A DNA stretch of 64,000 nucleotides. Source: an uncultured Clostridia bacterium (lineage in GTDB: Bacteria > Bacillota > Clostridia > Christensenellales > Borkfalkiaceae). Each line of letters starts with the position of its first letter. Positions within the stretch are counted from its first letter, which is position 1. The DNA lies in assembly GCA_945949395.1 (NCBI GenBank), contig CAMFEK010000001.1, forward strand, positions 62,001 through 126,000, given 5' to 3'. Made by a program: the position numbers and the translations under genes. Under the pieces are notes generated by a model, which saw only the letters and a program-made list of their open reading frames with translations, did no database searches and was not told the origin of the DNA. Shown piece after piece: positions 63,348 to 64,000 of the stretch.

Positions 63348-64000
63348 ATGGATATTACAACACATAAATGTTCTTTCTGCGGAAAACCCCGCGAGAACAC
63401 CAAACGCCTCATCGCGGGTCCCGACGGCGTTTTCATCTGCGACGAGTGCGTGGCTCTCTGTCAGGAAATGCTGGAAGAGGACACCGTTTCCGTCGGCAAC
63501 TTCGATCTGAAGATCCCCGGCGAGATCAAGGCGGAACTGGATAAATATATCGTCGGTCAGGAAAGGGCGAAAAAGGTCCTCTCCGTCGCCGTGTACAATC
63601 ATTATAAGCGTATCAACGCGCTCGGCAATCCCAAGAAGGACGACGACGTGGAGATCGAAAAGAGCAACGTGCTCCTCTTGGGTCCCACGGGCAGCGGCAA
63701 GACCTTGCTCGCCAAGACGCTCGCAAAAATCTTGAACGTGCCCTTCGCCACGGCGGACGCCACCACGCTCACCGAGGCGGGGTACGTCGGCGAGGACGTC
63801 GAGAATATTTTATTAAAGCTCATTCAGGCGGCGGATTTCGACGTGGAAAAGGCGCAGCGCGGCATCGTGTATATCGACGAGATCGATAAGATCTCGAGAA
63901 AGGGCGAAAACGTCTCCATCACCCGCGACGTATCGGGCGAAGGCGTTCAGCAAGCCCTTCTCAAAATCATCGAGGGCACCGTCTCCAACGTTCCCCCGCA
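63348..64000 (+). CDS. clpX: Clp unfoldase ClpX (3' end outside window)
   Basis: The first ~217 residues of ClpX. The zinc-binding domain has Cys8, Cys11, Cys31 and Cys34 (CSFC...CDEC). The AAA+ domain shows Walker A GPTGSGKT near residue 112 and Walker B IVYIDEID near 176. The start is problematic: AAGGAG at 63327-63332 is 15 bases from the ATG at 63348 and only three from an in-frame TTG at 63336. I annotate the ATG as family-like. ClpX unfolds substrates for ClpP. Confidence 0.95.
   Translation, partial: MDITTHKCSFCGKPRENTKRLIAGPDGVFICDECVALCQEMLEEDTVSVGNFDLKIPGEIKAELDKYIVGQERAKKVLSVAVYNHYKRINALGNPKKDDDVEIEKSNVLLLGPTGSGKTLLAKTLAKILNVPFATADATTLTEAGYVGEDVENILLKLIQAADFDVEKAQRGIVYIDEIDKISRKGENVSITRDVSGEGVQQALLKIIEGTVSNVPP

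Overview
The window reads as a chromosomal segment of a Clostridia-class Firmicute, probably an uncultured, fermentative, gut-associated lineage. The basis is gene content and order rather than a database match. It carries a SCIFF peptide with its radical SAM maturase, which are near-universal in class Clostridia. It also has the Clostridia-type runs ruvCAB-queA-tgt-yajC and secDF-recJ-relA-MBL-hemZ, sigma-A promoters with 17 bp spacers, strong AGGAGG ribosome sites and several intracellular glycosidases. Base composition is visibly G+C-rich, except for one AT-rich island near 51.9-52.75 kb.

Layout. 1-3 kb: end of an SF1 helicase/nuclease, a YhfI-like MBL hydrolase and a ComEC lacking its hydrolase domain. 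3-8.8 kb: holA, cdaA (c-di-AMP) with a 39-residue CdaR-like micro-ORF, a DUF1015 gene, aspartokinase, and fba on the other strand. 8.9-15.5 kb: a 51-residue protein, a LamG-type lipoprotein, a polysaccharide deacetylase, galK-galM, a doubled HTH/membrane regulator and a small secreted protein. 15.5-18.2 kb (minus): argH-lysA. 18.2-36.5 kb: core block ruvCAB, queA, DUF885 lipoprotein, tgt, yajC, TIGR04086, SCIFF, maturase, secD, secF, recJ, relA, MBL, hemZ. 36.6-46.5 kb: SPFH protein, small membrane protein, a pentose module (AraC, GH43, FucI-like isomerase, xylulokinase), a GNAT and a GH2. 46.6-49.7 kb: a sulfur/redox operon (TtcA-like, cysteine desulfidase, thioredoxin-reductase-like protein without an NADPH motif). 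49.8-54.7 kb: membrane protein, tRNA-Gln, a fragment ORF, a MORN protein, the AT-rich CPBP protease island and a GH31. 54.8-64 kb: Crp/Fnr regulator divergent from a ferredoxin-type protein, then lon-engB, rqcH (minus) and tig-clpP-clpX (cut by the window end).

The system most worth following is the ranthipeptide locus, 25.7-30.0 kb. The SCIFF precursor and its maturase are separated by an attenuator-like hairpin and embedded among yajC, a TIGR04086 membrane protein and a divergent secD/secF pair. This family is already described. The parts that may be new are the seven-cysteine precursor with a charged tail and the close secretory linkage. Other points of interest are the CdaR-like micro-ORF, the sulfur/redox operon, the class-II-type operator before the ferredoxin gene, and several perfect inverted repeats over promoters. 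No CRISPR array, IS element, prophage or rRNA was seen.
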